Part shown: positions 44,628-56,506 of the stretch, one piece after another
How positions within the stretch are numbered: the first letter of the stretch is position 1
Layout: every line of letters starts with the position of its first letter
NCBI GenBank assembly: GCA_036674765.1
Contig: JARVKI010000017.1
Coordinates: forward strand, 186,001 to 250,000
Source: Seiridium cupressi
Taxonomy: Eukaryota > Ascomycota > Sordariomycetes > Amphisphaeriales > Sporocadaceae
Direction of reading: 5' to 3'
DNA: 64,000 nt
The notes under the pieces: model-generated
What the model was told of the DNA's origin: nothing
Databases searched by the model: none
What the model saw: only the letters and a program-made list of their open reading frames with translations
Position numbers and translations under genes: made by a program

Positions 44628-47600
44628 AGTATAGTACGAAAGAGTGACTAGTTGATTAAAGAATGGAATGGAGTAGAAACTACTACCGGTAAAAGAGTGA
44701 CTATGCTGGAAAGCACGAAATCAACAACGACTCAATAGAATGGTGTAGAATTGGTAGAAGACCGCTTTCGAGAGAGAGGGAGATCACTCGCCTTTAAGGC
44801 CTACGAGGAGATGAGCACCAGTCAGCCCCCCTGACATGATCATTTTGACCGATCACGATATTTCTTCTCCTCATCTCCTAGCGCCTCAGAGACGTCTCCA
44901 GCTCATGGCCCTACGGAAATGTGCGAGCTGTAATTCGGATCGCCGCTTCCTAAGAAGGTGGATTTCATTGAACAAACCGGCAGCATACCGCAGTGCCGAT
45001 CAATGTCAAGTTGCCCACTAAGCCGTTCCTGCCACAGAACACCCATCCCGAATAGGGAATTGTCAGCTGCGGCTTATGGGGTATAGCAGGGATCTATTCT
45101 GTGGGGTTAGCCAGAAACGGATGATCAGGGGTACCGTGAAATGAGCACGCATAGCCTTCCCAAGATACCGCCCTTCTGGTGGAGGTTGTGGTGGAAGTCT
45201 GACTTGTCACAGCTTAGCTGAGCATGTTGGTATGCAGCGCGTTACTCATGCTGTGCTACCTATGTATGATTTGGTCCACTTATGTCCACATCATGCAGCG
45301 GGTATATCACAAGTGCCCATGCTGTGCTTAGCTTGGATACTCCGCATTCATCCAAGCGACTGAGTAAGTCTTGAGCCTCGTTCATGAAAAGCCCTGACCG
45401 GTTACGGCTGACAATTCGCACACACGTGGCTATGGGCGGCCGCGAAATGAGACGTCGCGTTTTGGCATGGAGCTGAGAAGTCAGAGCCTCAGAGGTGCGC
45501 AAAGAGCCAGGCATCCGGACTCCAGAAAACCACGGATGCGGTATGCGGGTGGATGCAGAATCCTTCCTCCCGACAAGTGTTGTGGTCCAAGTTTAGATAA
45601 TGATCGGCGGCTTCAACTTGGCAGCTGCAGGGGTGCATTCGACGCCCGACTACATACAGGTAGGTATTACATCATACCATAGTCGTAGCTCAGCACTAGC
45701 AGCGACCACAAAAGGAACAAAGGGGGACACAAGTGCAGAATGCTCAATTGACAATCAGCCGCACAAGCAGCGAAGATGCTGGCTACAATGTATTGCAGAC
45801 TTACTGCAGGATGTAGCGACTGGCGAGAAGCAATTTCCAACGTCTGATTGTGAAGTGGTAAGGATTCCTGGAAGCAAAGACTGGATTCACGCCGGCGTCA
45901 ACACACCAACTACATTTAGGTAGCCTACATCAGTAGTGCACTACCTCCTGGTGGCAGCCACGCTTGTCAACGTTGCAGCAAAAACCGGCACTTGTGAGGG
46001 AGATAGCTGGCTGTCACGAATGATCCGTCTTTTTGGGGCAACTCTATCTCGACTCCATATTATCTTGATGTCTTGGTGTTCTGCCAATGCTTCGCGGCGT
46101 TGCGGCCAAGCACTATCATCTTCTAATCGATATATGCACGCTGGGCTTGCTTAAACCATTGAAGTAGTAACCGCACTGAATATGGCCTGGGCGCTGGACC
46201 TGCGGCATCTCGACTCAATCGTGACAGAATCTTACGATGGCTTGCTCAATGGCGGGGGAAAGTACTGTTCCCAAGTGCTGACAAGGTCGCATTGGTGTGA
46301 GTCGGTGCACGAGCAAGACCAGGCAACTTGAGGAGGCGTATAACTACGCACTGGTCTACTAATCTCCGCTTCCAAGCTTCACTCTGCCCTGGCCGCGAGA
46401 ACGCTATGTTATTAGCCTACAATTCAAGTGCGCGGCTCAATAGTCCACGTTTATTTGGCCTAACCTACCATCAGTCTTGGCTAGACCTATGCAGCTAGGG
46501 AAGCTAGCTGCCTAGCTGGGCTATCATGGGCTAAAATAAACGTCTGGACTCATGCGGCAGTTGGATGTTCATACCTACCAAGTTCATGGCCAGCTCGCCG
46601 TGTACAGCATCCGTAAGCCACACTCATTTCAATCAACCTCGGACCATGTCACTGTTAGCAGGAACGCCACCACAATCCTAGCTATACAGCGGTATGCGCT
46701 CAAGACGGAATCACGGTCTGTATCAACACTGACGGCTCGGCTTGCGTTGACATTTAGAAATCGAGCTTGATTTATGGCGGTTGCCGCGACAAAGAATTCT
46801 GCAGAAGTGGCATCGTTCAACTATGTCAAGAGATCGGTCGTATGATTCCATCGGTGCTTATAAGGCCCTGACTACTCTGTCCCAGGTCTAATCTCTTTGG
46901 CGTGAAGCTATCAGTCCGGTTCGCACTCACTCTGGTGAGCTGAGCAGCGTCATAGTTCGCCCATATCGTTTATGAATGATATCTCTTAGTGTCCATAATG
47001 TGCACTGTACAGACTTCTATCCAGGAGACTTGACCCAAACCGGCTCAACTAACATTCCGTTGGTAAACTACGGACACAGCTGCAAATATAGTTCATCACG
47101 CAATGCACCTCCAACGTTGTTCCCAGGGCTATATAACGCGGAACATCACAGAAGAATCTGTCATACCCACCCCTTCCGGCTACTTGAATGACAAGCCGTG
47201 GATATATGCGACTAAAGACTTGGCCATCAGGCCTGTATCAGTCCCATATCTATGGGCTATAAGTGAAGCTTACACCCGCCAAATTAGTAAAGCAGCAGAT
47301 GTGTTATGGGCGTCCGTCTCAAAAGAAAGAGGGAGAGGAGCTTGACGTTCGAATGATTCAGATACAAGAGGACGCCGAGTTACATGAATGTCACTACTAA
47401 ATCTATTCATCAATTGATTCCTAATTGTTTGCATACGCGGAAGTCACTTCCCGATACCATCTTCGGCCCATTAGCTAGTATCTGGATGAAATTACCAAGT
47501 ATGATACACCAGGTTCGCCTGTCTATACTGTGCTGAACTTTCTATAGACGGGTCACAATCTTAAACCACATTTGGCGTACATGAGAATCCCTGCGAGCAA

Positions 47601-48523
47601 AGGTCTCCCGGAGACTGCCGTCAATAGACCACGATACTGCTGTTGTGCAGAACAGAATCCTCATGGGAATCATTCCTCATTGGCAGTCCCCTAGTTCTCG
47701 TGTAGTGGTAGGATTCTGTGTGCCATGAATCGAATACAAATCTTCCCGAATGCTAGCACATTGCCTTGGAACAACCCCCCTTGCACATTGATTCGCCCTC
47801 GACAGTATCTATGTATATAGAAGCTGAATTCTCTCGACTGACGATCTAGTATTCTCGTTACTCCGCTCCTTATGGGATTCATGTCAGTGACACTGGTTCA
47901 TTGCTCATGCTCTGCGAAATAGCTGAACATTCCGGAGGCACATCATCGCAGAGCAATTCTCATATCACGCGAAGATGTTGTCTCTATGTTGATTCGGCCG
48001 ATAGGAAGGGTTGATGATTTTTCCTAAACGTGATGAATCAAGTTCATTACCAAGCAGATTCCTCACATATACCAGGCGCTACTTGATGGGACATATACAT
48101 AAACATAGTCATTCAGATGAACAATTTGCGGGAAGTTTGCTGAATTCTAACGACACATCTGGTGAAACTTGCCTAGTTGAAGCAAACAAAGCAAGCAATG
48201 AGTGTACCAAAGTTCCGATGTCTATATTATAATTTACCAATTGCGATGCCCTCCACAATACCACATCAGACTTCATAGTTTCGTGCCCTCTCGATGCCAT
48301 TCATACGTATGCGTAACCTAATAGTAATACAACTAATACTTGTAATCAAAGTGGTATCTTTTACATTCAGCCCAAACTCGTATTTGACGCCGGCTCGAAA
48401 ATGAAGTGAAACGAAAATATGCTGGCCCCCACATTCTAATGCATACTGATGGAATGCAATTATAGAGTGGTGGCCAAATACAGGGCACTACAATGTCCCC
48501 GTTATAGAAGAAATCCCGACGGC
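44628..48523. other. Gene desert
   Basis: Nearly 3.9 kb without a supported gene. The first ~200 bases are the promoter of the GPI protein. Composition is mixed to AT-rich. A foldback element lies at 46442-46550. The remainder shows only chance frames and could be decayed transposon DNA. Confidence 0.55.
46442..46550. mobile_element. Foldback, MITE-like element (109 bases)
   Basis: The left end AGTCCACGTTTATTTGGCC (46442 on) is matched by the reverse complement of the right end (AGTCCAGACGTTTATTTTAG, ending 46550), differing by small gaps. A perfect inner hairpin GCAGCTAG...CTAGCTGC (46491-46498, 46504-46511) sits near the centre. No clear target-site duplication is seen and no coding capacity exists. 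It could be a miniature inverted-repeat element or a transcription-related hairpin. No second copy was noticed in the window. Confidence 0.5.
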
Positions 48524-51500
48524 TTACTCGAACTCGGCGTCATCGTCATCCGGATTTCCCGACTTGGCCTTCCACTCGGCCATTTCTGCGACGGGTACAC
48601 GACCTCTGAGCCATCTGAGAGTGGCTTCAGTGCCACGCTCGAGCACATTCCACCTAGGAACCCTAAAGCGATTGCCGGTCACATCGAGTCGTTCAAAATT
48701 TTGCAGTCCCAACCGCGGATTGAGATGTGCAATATCGTTGTTTTCTGCCGCTACTATCTTCAATCCTGCTACGGCAATCGGGTCTAAATCCTCGAGATGA
48801 TTGCTAGAGACAAGCAGGATCTCGAGGCTGGGGAAGCAATCGCGGAGAGCTGGAAGTGTGACGATTCGGTTGAAAGAAATGTCGAGCTTCTGGAGGTTTG
48901 GCGCATTGAGATGATTGAAGAGCGGAGCCAGGCTTGTGATGTGATTATGTGAGAGATTCAGTTCTTTGAGCGCTGTGAGGTCAAGCTCCTCGTTCAAATA
49001 ACTTTCGCCAACCAGTTGGTTGTGGGACATGTTTAGCGACACTAGAGTATCTGCGAAAAAAGATAGCGAATTTGGCATACTCGTGAAGACGTTGTGCTGT
49101 AAGCGAATCTCACGGACGCTCTGATCGACCACAATCTTTGAGCAGATAACCGGATGTAGCGACGATGAGTTGGTGTTAGCACGATCCAGTACACCACCAG
49201 ACTTAATTGGCCATGTTTGACTGCCGACTGCTTGCGATCTCGTTCTCACGGGAGACTGAGGAGCCGATGTTGGAGGCGTTGCAAAATCATCATTGTCTGA
49301 TTGATCGTCTTCGTCTTCGTCCTGGTCGGCGGCTGGCGCTCGTCTGCTGCTGAGTGACTGGTTGAAGTATCCTGCCCGGGTAGGATCAAATCCGTTTCCG
49401 AACTGTTCGACGCCGCCTTGATCTTCTGGCAATGGCTCAAGCCTCGCTGCCAGGCTGTCCTTTAGCTCATCTGTCGTCATGGAAGTGAATTTTTTATCTC
49501 GCAACGGATTGCCGGCAATGCGCAGCAAGGCAAGAGAATCCATGCGCGCGATTTCTGGTGGAATGATGCGAATATCGTTGCTGGTGAAATCTGCGGATTT
49601 CAGGGACTCTAGCGTCATGAAACCGTCAGGAATCGCAGCTATACTATTCTCATCAGCATTGAGAGTCAGAAGGCTCTTCCAAGAACCGATGTCTGGCAAA
49701 GATTGCAAGCGGTTTCTAGATATCGTAAGTTGGAGGAGCGACGGCATGGAAATTGGCCCCAACGCGACCAAGCTTAGTTGATTACTAGAGACATCAATAG
49801 TCTGCAACTGGGAAAGGGCTTCGACCTCAACATCGATCAGTGTGCCCGCCAGCCTATTCTTATGGGCAAGCAATTCGATAAGTGGCAACTTGGCCAGTGT
49901 CTCAAATGGTAAAGATTCAAACGCGTTTTCGTTGACATTCAGCACTCGGAGTCGGGTTAGTCTCTCGAATCCGTCGGGAAGTGCAGAGATTTCATTCCCT
50001 TTGAGGTCAAGTATTTCTAGATTCTCCAGGGACGAGAAGCAGGGGTCCATTTTGCCGTACAAGAGATTACCACCAAGCTTCAAATCTCGCAATGAACGGA
50101 TCTGGGAAATGACGTCAAGACAGCCATTTGCCAGCTTGTTATGTGCCTAAAAGAAGTCAGCGTTGAGAAGTCAGAGAATAGTCTGGTCCAGTCACCCACC
50201 AGATTCATCGAGGTAAGATGTTGAAGTCGCCTCAACCCCAAAGGTAATGCAATCAGGGTGTTGCCGTGTAAGTCTAGAGCCTCCAAGCCACCAAACTGGT
50301 GGCCCCGGCATTCCTCGCTATCCGCAATATCCATAGGGTCTGTATCAGGAAAGACAGAATCATCAAGTGTCTCCAATTCATTGTCAGCCGCGACGAATCT
50401 TGTAAGATCCACACTCTCTGCCCAACTCCCTCCATGGCCCACAGACTCAAGATCATACATTTTTACAACCTCATCAGGTATCTGCTTTAATCCCATTGCA
50501 GCAATATTCAGTCTACCGGTAGTTCGTGCCATTTCAATTCTGGATTGCATCACCTTCCTATTGGAATCCTCGAACTGGCCCTGGTTGAACGGATCGTCTT
50601 GCAGGCCAAAGTCAAAGGTGGTATCGGTAGGAATCAGAGGGGACTTCAACGGCGCGGAGCCCGCGGTCCCTGATACTTGTCTTATAGCAGCAGCAGCCCG
50701 CTTGGCAGCTTTCGCCCTCGCGATTTGCTCACGTAAGGCTGCCGAGGATTTGCGCGCAGTAGCTGCTGGTGGACTATCCTCAACGGAGTCAACCGTAATG
50801 GCCGTAGAGACAGTGGATGCACTAGAAAGATTGCGTTCCTCGACCGATATAGCAGTATTTGTCGTCGCGGAAGATTGTAACGACGCCAAAGAAACCTTAC
50901 GGGGCTGTCGCTTGGGGAGCTCCGAGGAATTGTTGGCAGCCTGGTCCAGAGTTGAGAGTGACGGCTTCTTCAGCAATCCATTGATTGATGGCTTTGATCT
51001 GATCGGGCGTACCGCCAAGTTCTTCGACCCATACTTGGATGCCGGCACGTTGGAGACCTTCTCAGGACTGGGGGTACGAGATTCAAGGTCGGGAAGCGAT
51101 GGACTTGAGGTCTTGCTTGAGCTGGCGGCTGACTTGAAGATGAGCGGCTTCACAATCCCAGAAGTTCTCCTAGAGGGAGTTCCTTGTACACTGGTCAATG
51201 GGGGCTTATATGAGTTTGTTGAAGCCCTGAAGTTGCCGTATGATCCTTCTGGTGGCCCCGAGCTAGAACCAGGTCGACTCAGTGACCTCCCGGTTGAGCC
51301 GTCGGATTTGTAACTTGAGCCAGGCCTTGATCCACCACTACCAGCGCGAGACGATGGTCTCCTCGACGCCGCCTCATTCTCGAAAAAGTTGGAGCCACGC
51401 CGCTTGACCACGGGAGAGGACGGCAACTGAGACAGAGTTTCCATGGTCCTCTCAGCTAGAGAGGGCCTTGACTTCCTAGCCTCAGAACGGTTACCCAGAG

Positions 51501-52053
51501 CATCGAACGTCCGAGTTTCGTCAGCCGCGTTTGTCAGGGGCGGCAATGCATTTTCAGGACCTTCCTCATCAATCGCAGACTCGTTCCGGAAAGCGGTTGA
51601 CATGAACTGGCCCGATGGGCGCCTCCTAGCAACCAGTGGTCGCTTAAACTGTCCATCCTGGGCATCTGAAGTAGTGCGCTCAACGCTCGGTTCTCGGGAT
51701 ATACTTCTACTCCTGACACCTCTGAAAGCGGGCTGTGAGCTCACAGGAGGGCCAGCTAATCGTTGCGGTTTCCGAAGCGTTGACGAGAGAGGGGTGCCAG
51801 GTTCCTTAAGCTGTTCCCTAGAAGCTGCCGTCCGAAGCCGGGAAGTATTTGCGGCATTGGAAGCTCGCGGGTCGTTGGTCGTCTTTGATTGGGCGTAACG
51901 GCCTCGCAGACCTTCCGCCGAAGCGGCTGGTCGGACTGTGGAAGTCGGAGCTGGAATGCCGGAGGCTCGCGGCTGGGGCAGACGCGATGTTGGCCTGGGA
52001 AGAGCGCTGGACCTGTTAGCGGTCGTCGAGGTGCTCAGACGTCTCTGATCCAT
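48524..52053 (-). CDS. Leucine-rich repeat protein (LRRC40-like layout) with long disordered basic N-region
   Basis: Two exons (52053-50200, 50146-48524) encode 1158 residues. The first ~480 residues are Ser/Arg/Pro-rich and probably disordered (many SRPGSS-type runs). A short Ala/Lys-rich helix (ALREQIARAKAAKRAAAAI) follows. From about residue 505 to 1130 there are many LRRs of the LxxLxLxxNxL type, such as LEALDLHGNTLIALP, LEILDLKGNEISALP, LNVNENAFESLP and LKELNLSHNHITSL, with a linker of about 100 acidic residues in the middle. The C-terminus is acidic (DDDDAEFE). Such proteins are scaffolds; fungal members have no firmly known role here. Intron placement within an LRR is phase 0. Confidence 0.88.
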
Positions 52054-53934
52054 GCTGCTTCATGCGTCGCGGTCTCGGGGGAGTAGGGAGAATCGGTGTG
52101 GCTTTCCGTCCTCGTTGCCAACTGCGGAAGCCAGAGGTTCAGGATCCCAGATGCAGCGCAGCATGCAGTTGCAGAACGCGCGCAGGATGACGAGAATCGA
52201 CTGGACCACGAAGCGCTACCATCGGGGCAGTAATGCGTGGCGCGGCGACAACGTGCAATAAGGGGCGGGTCGTTTGTTGAAAAGCGTCCGTCTCGACGCG
52301 GGCCGCTGCACGGATGCGCGATACACTGAAATTAATTGGTTTCGGCTGCATTTAGCGTGCTGAAACGTCCCGACTGCCCCAGTCTAGTGAGCAGTTGGGC
52401 TCCGATTACCCTGCGATGCGGGGGGCGAGCTTAAGCGAATGGCACTGCTAATGCTCTCTTTTTAGTCCCTGCACTGCAATCTTTGACGACATGAAATCAG
52501 AGTTTGACCTAGACGTTGGGCATGCATGGATTGAGCCCCAAAGAGCACTGCACCATCTTCGATCATGGTCCATTGAGATGTGCAACTCAAAACTTAGATG
52601 GTAGGAATCACGAAATATGTGGGTGTGTTGTAATATCAGGAGCGGGTAATCAATTATTATCACACGTGGATGGAGATGAGACACCATGTTCGTTATCGAG
52701 AGCCTGCCAATGCAGCATGAGATTTAAATTCCAGGCGAATGGTGGATGAGACACAATTTCCGTAGACTTGTGTCAATACTTTATTAAGTTGATATCCATG
52801 TTTGTGCCTGTCAGACAACACTCGCTTGCAGGGAATGCAAACCGACTTATTGTGTGTGCATACGAAAACTAGACCGACCTTGTATGGGACCGGTACTTAT
52901 AGTCTGTAGCATGTCCGCAGTGGGGAGAGAGTACAGCGGCACTTTTGTTACAAAGCCCATGACCATTGTTATAGCCATAGAAATTCCATGAACTGTCAGG
53001 GCGGGACCATGACCGAGACCACGCTAAAGTTTGTATGTTGCAACCCCGAGGGCATCTACGTCAGGATGCCTAAAAGTGGAAGATGAAAGTGAGGTTGGAT
53101 GTGTAGCGATCCACACCGCTTGGGAAGGCGTTCGCTAGACAATCTCAAGAGTTGATGCCGAGTCCAATGGCAGTCAATTGACCTATGCCAATTCTGGTCA
53201 CCTAACCACAGATTTGCCAGATGCATTTCGAATTCTTGAGCACATTGTATTCTCTTGCGTATTTTACCGAGAGGATGGTAACCGTCGGACCTCAACTTAA
53301 GCTTGTGGGCATGTCTGATCCTGGAAGTTCCATATTAAAAACGGGCAGGCGGTTTGTTTGATCCTGACATTCGCATCAGTGCAACACAAAACCCACACCG
53401 GAGCGCTTGGGCCACGCTTCCAAACCGCGCTGCACCTCAACGAGACTAGACTAGCCGAAACTACCAACCACAGCCTTTTGCAGCGAATTTGGCCAACCTT
53501 ATCCAGCCTCTTCTGCTGGCCGCGGGTCTGCAAATTGGAAAGCCACTGGCTGGGCTGACTGGGCAACCAGCACATTCATCCATCCCTCTCACCACCTCTT
53601 CGTCCCTTGTGTCACTCACCGGGCTGGACAACCGTAAAGCTAAAATCGACTCTCAACCTGCCAGACGCTCTTTTGTCTCGGTCGAGACCTTATTGCGGGA
53701 GACGTACAGCCGTCAACAGGCCCCACGACTCGGTTCTTATCACCCAGCCGGCCGATTTCTCTCTCGTCCAATGCCCCGATCCTCGTAGTACCGTGCTCCC
53801 GTTGCCGACTGCGTACGTCAGCTGCGTCAGGCTGCTGGTCCTCTTCGCAGCACACTTACAGGCCACCTCTCTGGATCTCCTTGGTCGCCTTTAACGCCAG
53901 CCATTCGAGCATTGCCCGGATTTAGCTTTGCGAC
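52054..53934. other. Divergent intergenic region
   Basis: About 1.9 kb between the LRR gene start (minus) and the coiled-coil gene start (plus). Both flanks are GC-rich and likely carry 5' leaders. Frames within it are not supported. Confidence 0.5.
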
Positions 53935-55614
53935 ATGTCGGCTGGCACTGAACGCCCGAATGGCGTTGCTCACAACGCACCTTCAACCCCGCCTGAAGCT
54001 ATGGTCACGCTCTCACAGCAGTCCATGCCTTCGACCGAGGGGCCTCCATCACCGCTCGATCCTGCCTCTTCCTTCAAAACCGAGCTGAATGACGACCGCG
54101 TCGCCTCGCCTTTGATCATTCCGTCGTCCCTCACCCCACCTCCTTCCTCCCAGGTGCCCCAGCTCAACGGTGCTGCAGGCCATCCTTTAGGTTACGTTAG
54201 CTCGCAGAGGGCCAGTATGTTCTCTCCGCCTGCAACTACTGCTGCCCACCTGCGCCGGGAAGGCCCGGCATTAGCTGCCGACTACGCTGCACCGACCGGC
54301 GAGCAGATCATGGACGCACCTGCAGAGGATCTACGCCGCATGTTGCATGCATCACTGGCTGAAAACGCCCGTTTGAAAATGGAGACGGCCCATCACAAAC
54401 TTCAGTACAGTTTGTTAAGCATGCAGGCGGACGAGGAAGCCAAGAGGGCGGCTGTCGAGCATGACATGACCCGTCGGGAAGTCGAGGTCCTTCGCATGGC
54501 CGAAAATGCCCGCCAGGCTCGCCGAGACCTAAGTGCAGCGGCTGAGAACACTCAGGTCAAATACATCCAGCTCAAGGCCGCTTATGACCTGGTCATCAGC
54601 GAGATTGAAACCCATAAGAAGCGGGAAAAGAACTTCAAAAAGGTACTTCAGCAGAAGGAGGACGAGATCATCAGCCTGACCGACGACCGCGATCTACTGT
54701 TAAGGCGGATCCGAGAGAATAGAGAGCACTTTCATATGCTATGTAGCCCTGGCGGAGCATTTCACGGGGCTCTAACGCCCAAGCAGCCCGCGGTAGCTAC
54801 GCCTCAGCAACACCGTGCCACTCCCCGACAGACTCCCCGGTCCCACCGTCAGGACGACGATCACAGTCAAATCGGCTTTCAGGTCCTCCTGGAGGCCCTC
54901 AGCCATGACAATAACAGCGCACCCTCAACACCCTTGAGCGCACACCGCCCAGCTCCACGGATGCTTCCTAAGCATACCCGTGGAGCACAGTCCATGTCCT
55001 CCCTCCCGACAACACCCATGACAAAGCCACGTGGTGAACTTGCGGCACTACTGCCTTCGATAGATCTGATCCCCCGAACCGAGCCTCCCCCTCGCTTCAC
55101 CACAAATCGGTTCGTCCCGCACACGGAGCCTTCACGAGGGCGTAAGAGCAGAGAGAGCACCATCTCGGCCGATGATAACGAAGAGCTAGCCCGTGCCGCT
55201 CTCAACATGGCTGCCGTCAACCGGTCGATGATATCAAATACTTCCCAGCGGTCTGCACCCCGTTCGCAGCGCCAAGGCGAAGAAGGAGAGGAGGTATACG
55301 AGAGCCAGGCGAGCCAAGCAGCGTCTGAAATGCTGCGTCGTGACCCTCGGCAAAGTTTCGATGAGGTAGCCAGCTCTGTTGGGTCAAGAGATGGCACACC
55401 GGCCCCGGCTGAGAAGAGTGCAAAGCTTCAAGCCAAGCTGTTTGCTCCTGTCAACAAGGCTGGTTTGGCTGTGGAGAAACGCAAGTATGGCGGACATGCA
55501 GAGTATGCAGACGGTAGACGCGAAGCTTTCACAAGTCCGGCCAAGAGGGTCAGGCTTGGGCCTAGCAGTACTGAGGCTCAGAGGGTGGGCTTAGGCATCC
55601 AGTACAGTCAATAA
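53935..55614 (+). CDS. Coiled-coil protein of unknown function
   Basis: A single exon encodes 559 residues. Residues 1-130 are Pro/Ser-rich. A coiled coil of about 135 residues runs from EDLRRMLHASLAENARLKME to ITSLTDDRD-like heptads (DEIISLTDDRDLLLRRI), without proline. After it come short basic and Ser/Pro-rich segments with TP motifs (ATPRQTPRSH, PTTPMTKPRG), likely phosphorylation sites. The C-terminus has AFTSPAKRVRLG, a possible nuclear localisation signal. The layout is found in conserved fungal proteins sometimes mislabelled as oxidoreductase-like; I see no enzyme motif. A nuclear or cytoskeletal scaffold role is plausible only. Confidence 0.82.
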   Translation: MSAGTERPNGVAHNAPSTPPEAMVTLSQQSMPSTEGPPSPLDPASSFKTELNDDRVASPLIIPSSLTPPPSSQVPQLNGAAGHPLGYVSSQRASMFSPPATTAAHLRREGPALAADYAAPTGEQIMDAPAEDLRRMLHASLAENARLKMETAHHKLQYSLLSMQADEEAKRAAVEHDMTRREVEVLRMAENARQARRDLSAAAENTQVKYIQLKAAYDLVISEIETHKKREKNFKKVLQQKEDEIISLTDDRDLLLRRIRENREHFHMLCSPGGAFHGALTPKQPAVATPQQHRATPRQTPRSHRQDDDHSQIGFQVLLEALSHDNNSAPSTPLSAHRPAPRMLPKHTRGAQSMSSLPTTPMTKPRGELAALLPSIDLIPRTEPPPRFTTNRFVPHTEPSRGRKSRESTISADDNEELARAALNMAAVNRSMISNTSQRSAPRSQRQGEEGEEVYESQASQAASEMLRRDPRQSFDEVASSVGSRDGTPAPAEKSAKLQAKLFAPVNKAGLAVEKRKYGGHAEYADGRREAFTSPAKRVRLGPSSTEAQRVGLGIQYSQ

Positions 55615-56506
55615 ACCCCGATGAGCCGTCTGTATCGTGCACTGGCAACGAGACACAACGGTGCAAGCAACAGTTGCCTCAAAAGGGAGGCTACAACGGT
55701 CGAACAGTTACGAACGAATGAAAATGGACACGCCTTATGACCAAAGCTATCGGCGAGAATAGCTAAATCTGTATTATACCCCATCTGCTGAGCGGTTTGC
55801 TCATTTGCGTTGATCCCTCCTATTCAGTGGTTTCCCATCTCAGCCAAATGCTGGTTAGCATGCTGAAGGCATCGCCACTTTACCGGCGGCTCTACCGGAA
55901 GCTACGATCATGTAATATAGGACAGGAAACATTGTTGCGAGGCGTGCCAAGTTATATAAGGGGCAAATGTCTATTGGCCAATTCTCATGAGCTACTGTCT
56001 GTGAAGTGTCCCAACTTATGCGTCGCTCAGACAACTATTCGAAAATAAAAAGATCTTCTCGCCAGATTTTTGTCTCTTCAGAACAAATGACAAGAAGCTG
56101 GGAATTTTGCATCAAAACCTGCAATGTCGCTATGAGTCGACGTGTAGCTGCTCAAGGCGGGACAAGCTCCATGTCCATAGCCGGGGACGTTGCCGGTAGG
56201 GTGGGAATTGGCTCGCGTCATTGGTTCGGAGCGAATCGGGAATGCTTTTATCCCCCACTTCCGGAATGGCAATTGGAATCGGGAGCTTGAAGAGAGTTGA
56301 TCCCCATGGGGCATTCGGTGCTCCGGCTTTGGTCAGACCTTCTCCTTCTTGTACCATTTTGTTCCTTATTCGAAGCTGAGCTTTTTGTCTAGTCCTCACC
56401 TGTTCTCGCGTAATCTGCTTGAGAGCTAATCATTGCAGAGCCATTCAATTGTGCTTCAGCTACAACCCTCTCGAGACTGACCCAACTCCACAATCCGTCT
56501 ATCACC
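55615..56506. other. Intergenic region
   Basis: 3' flank of the coiled-coil gene and promoter of the thiolase gene. No supported gene. Confidence 0.6.

Noticed and set aside
50258..51313. 351-codon antisense frame over the LRR gene
   Set aside because: Shadow of a serine-rich coding region on the opposite strand.
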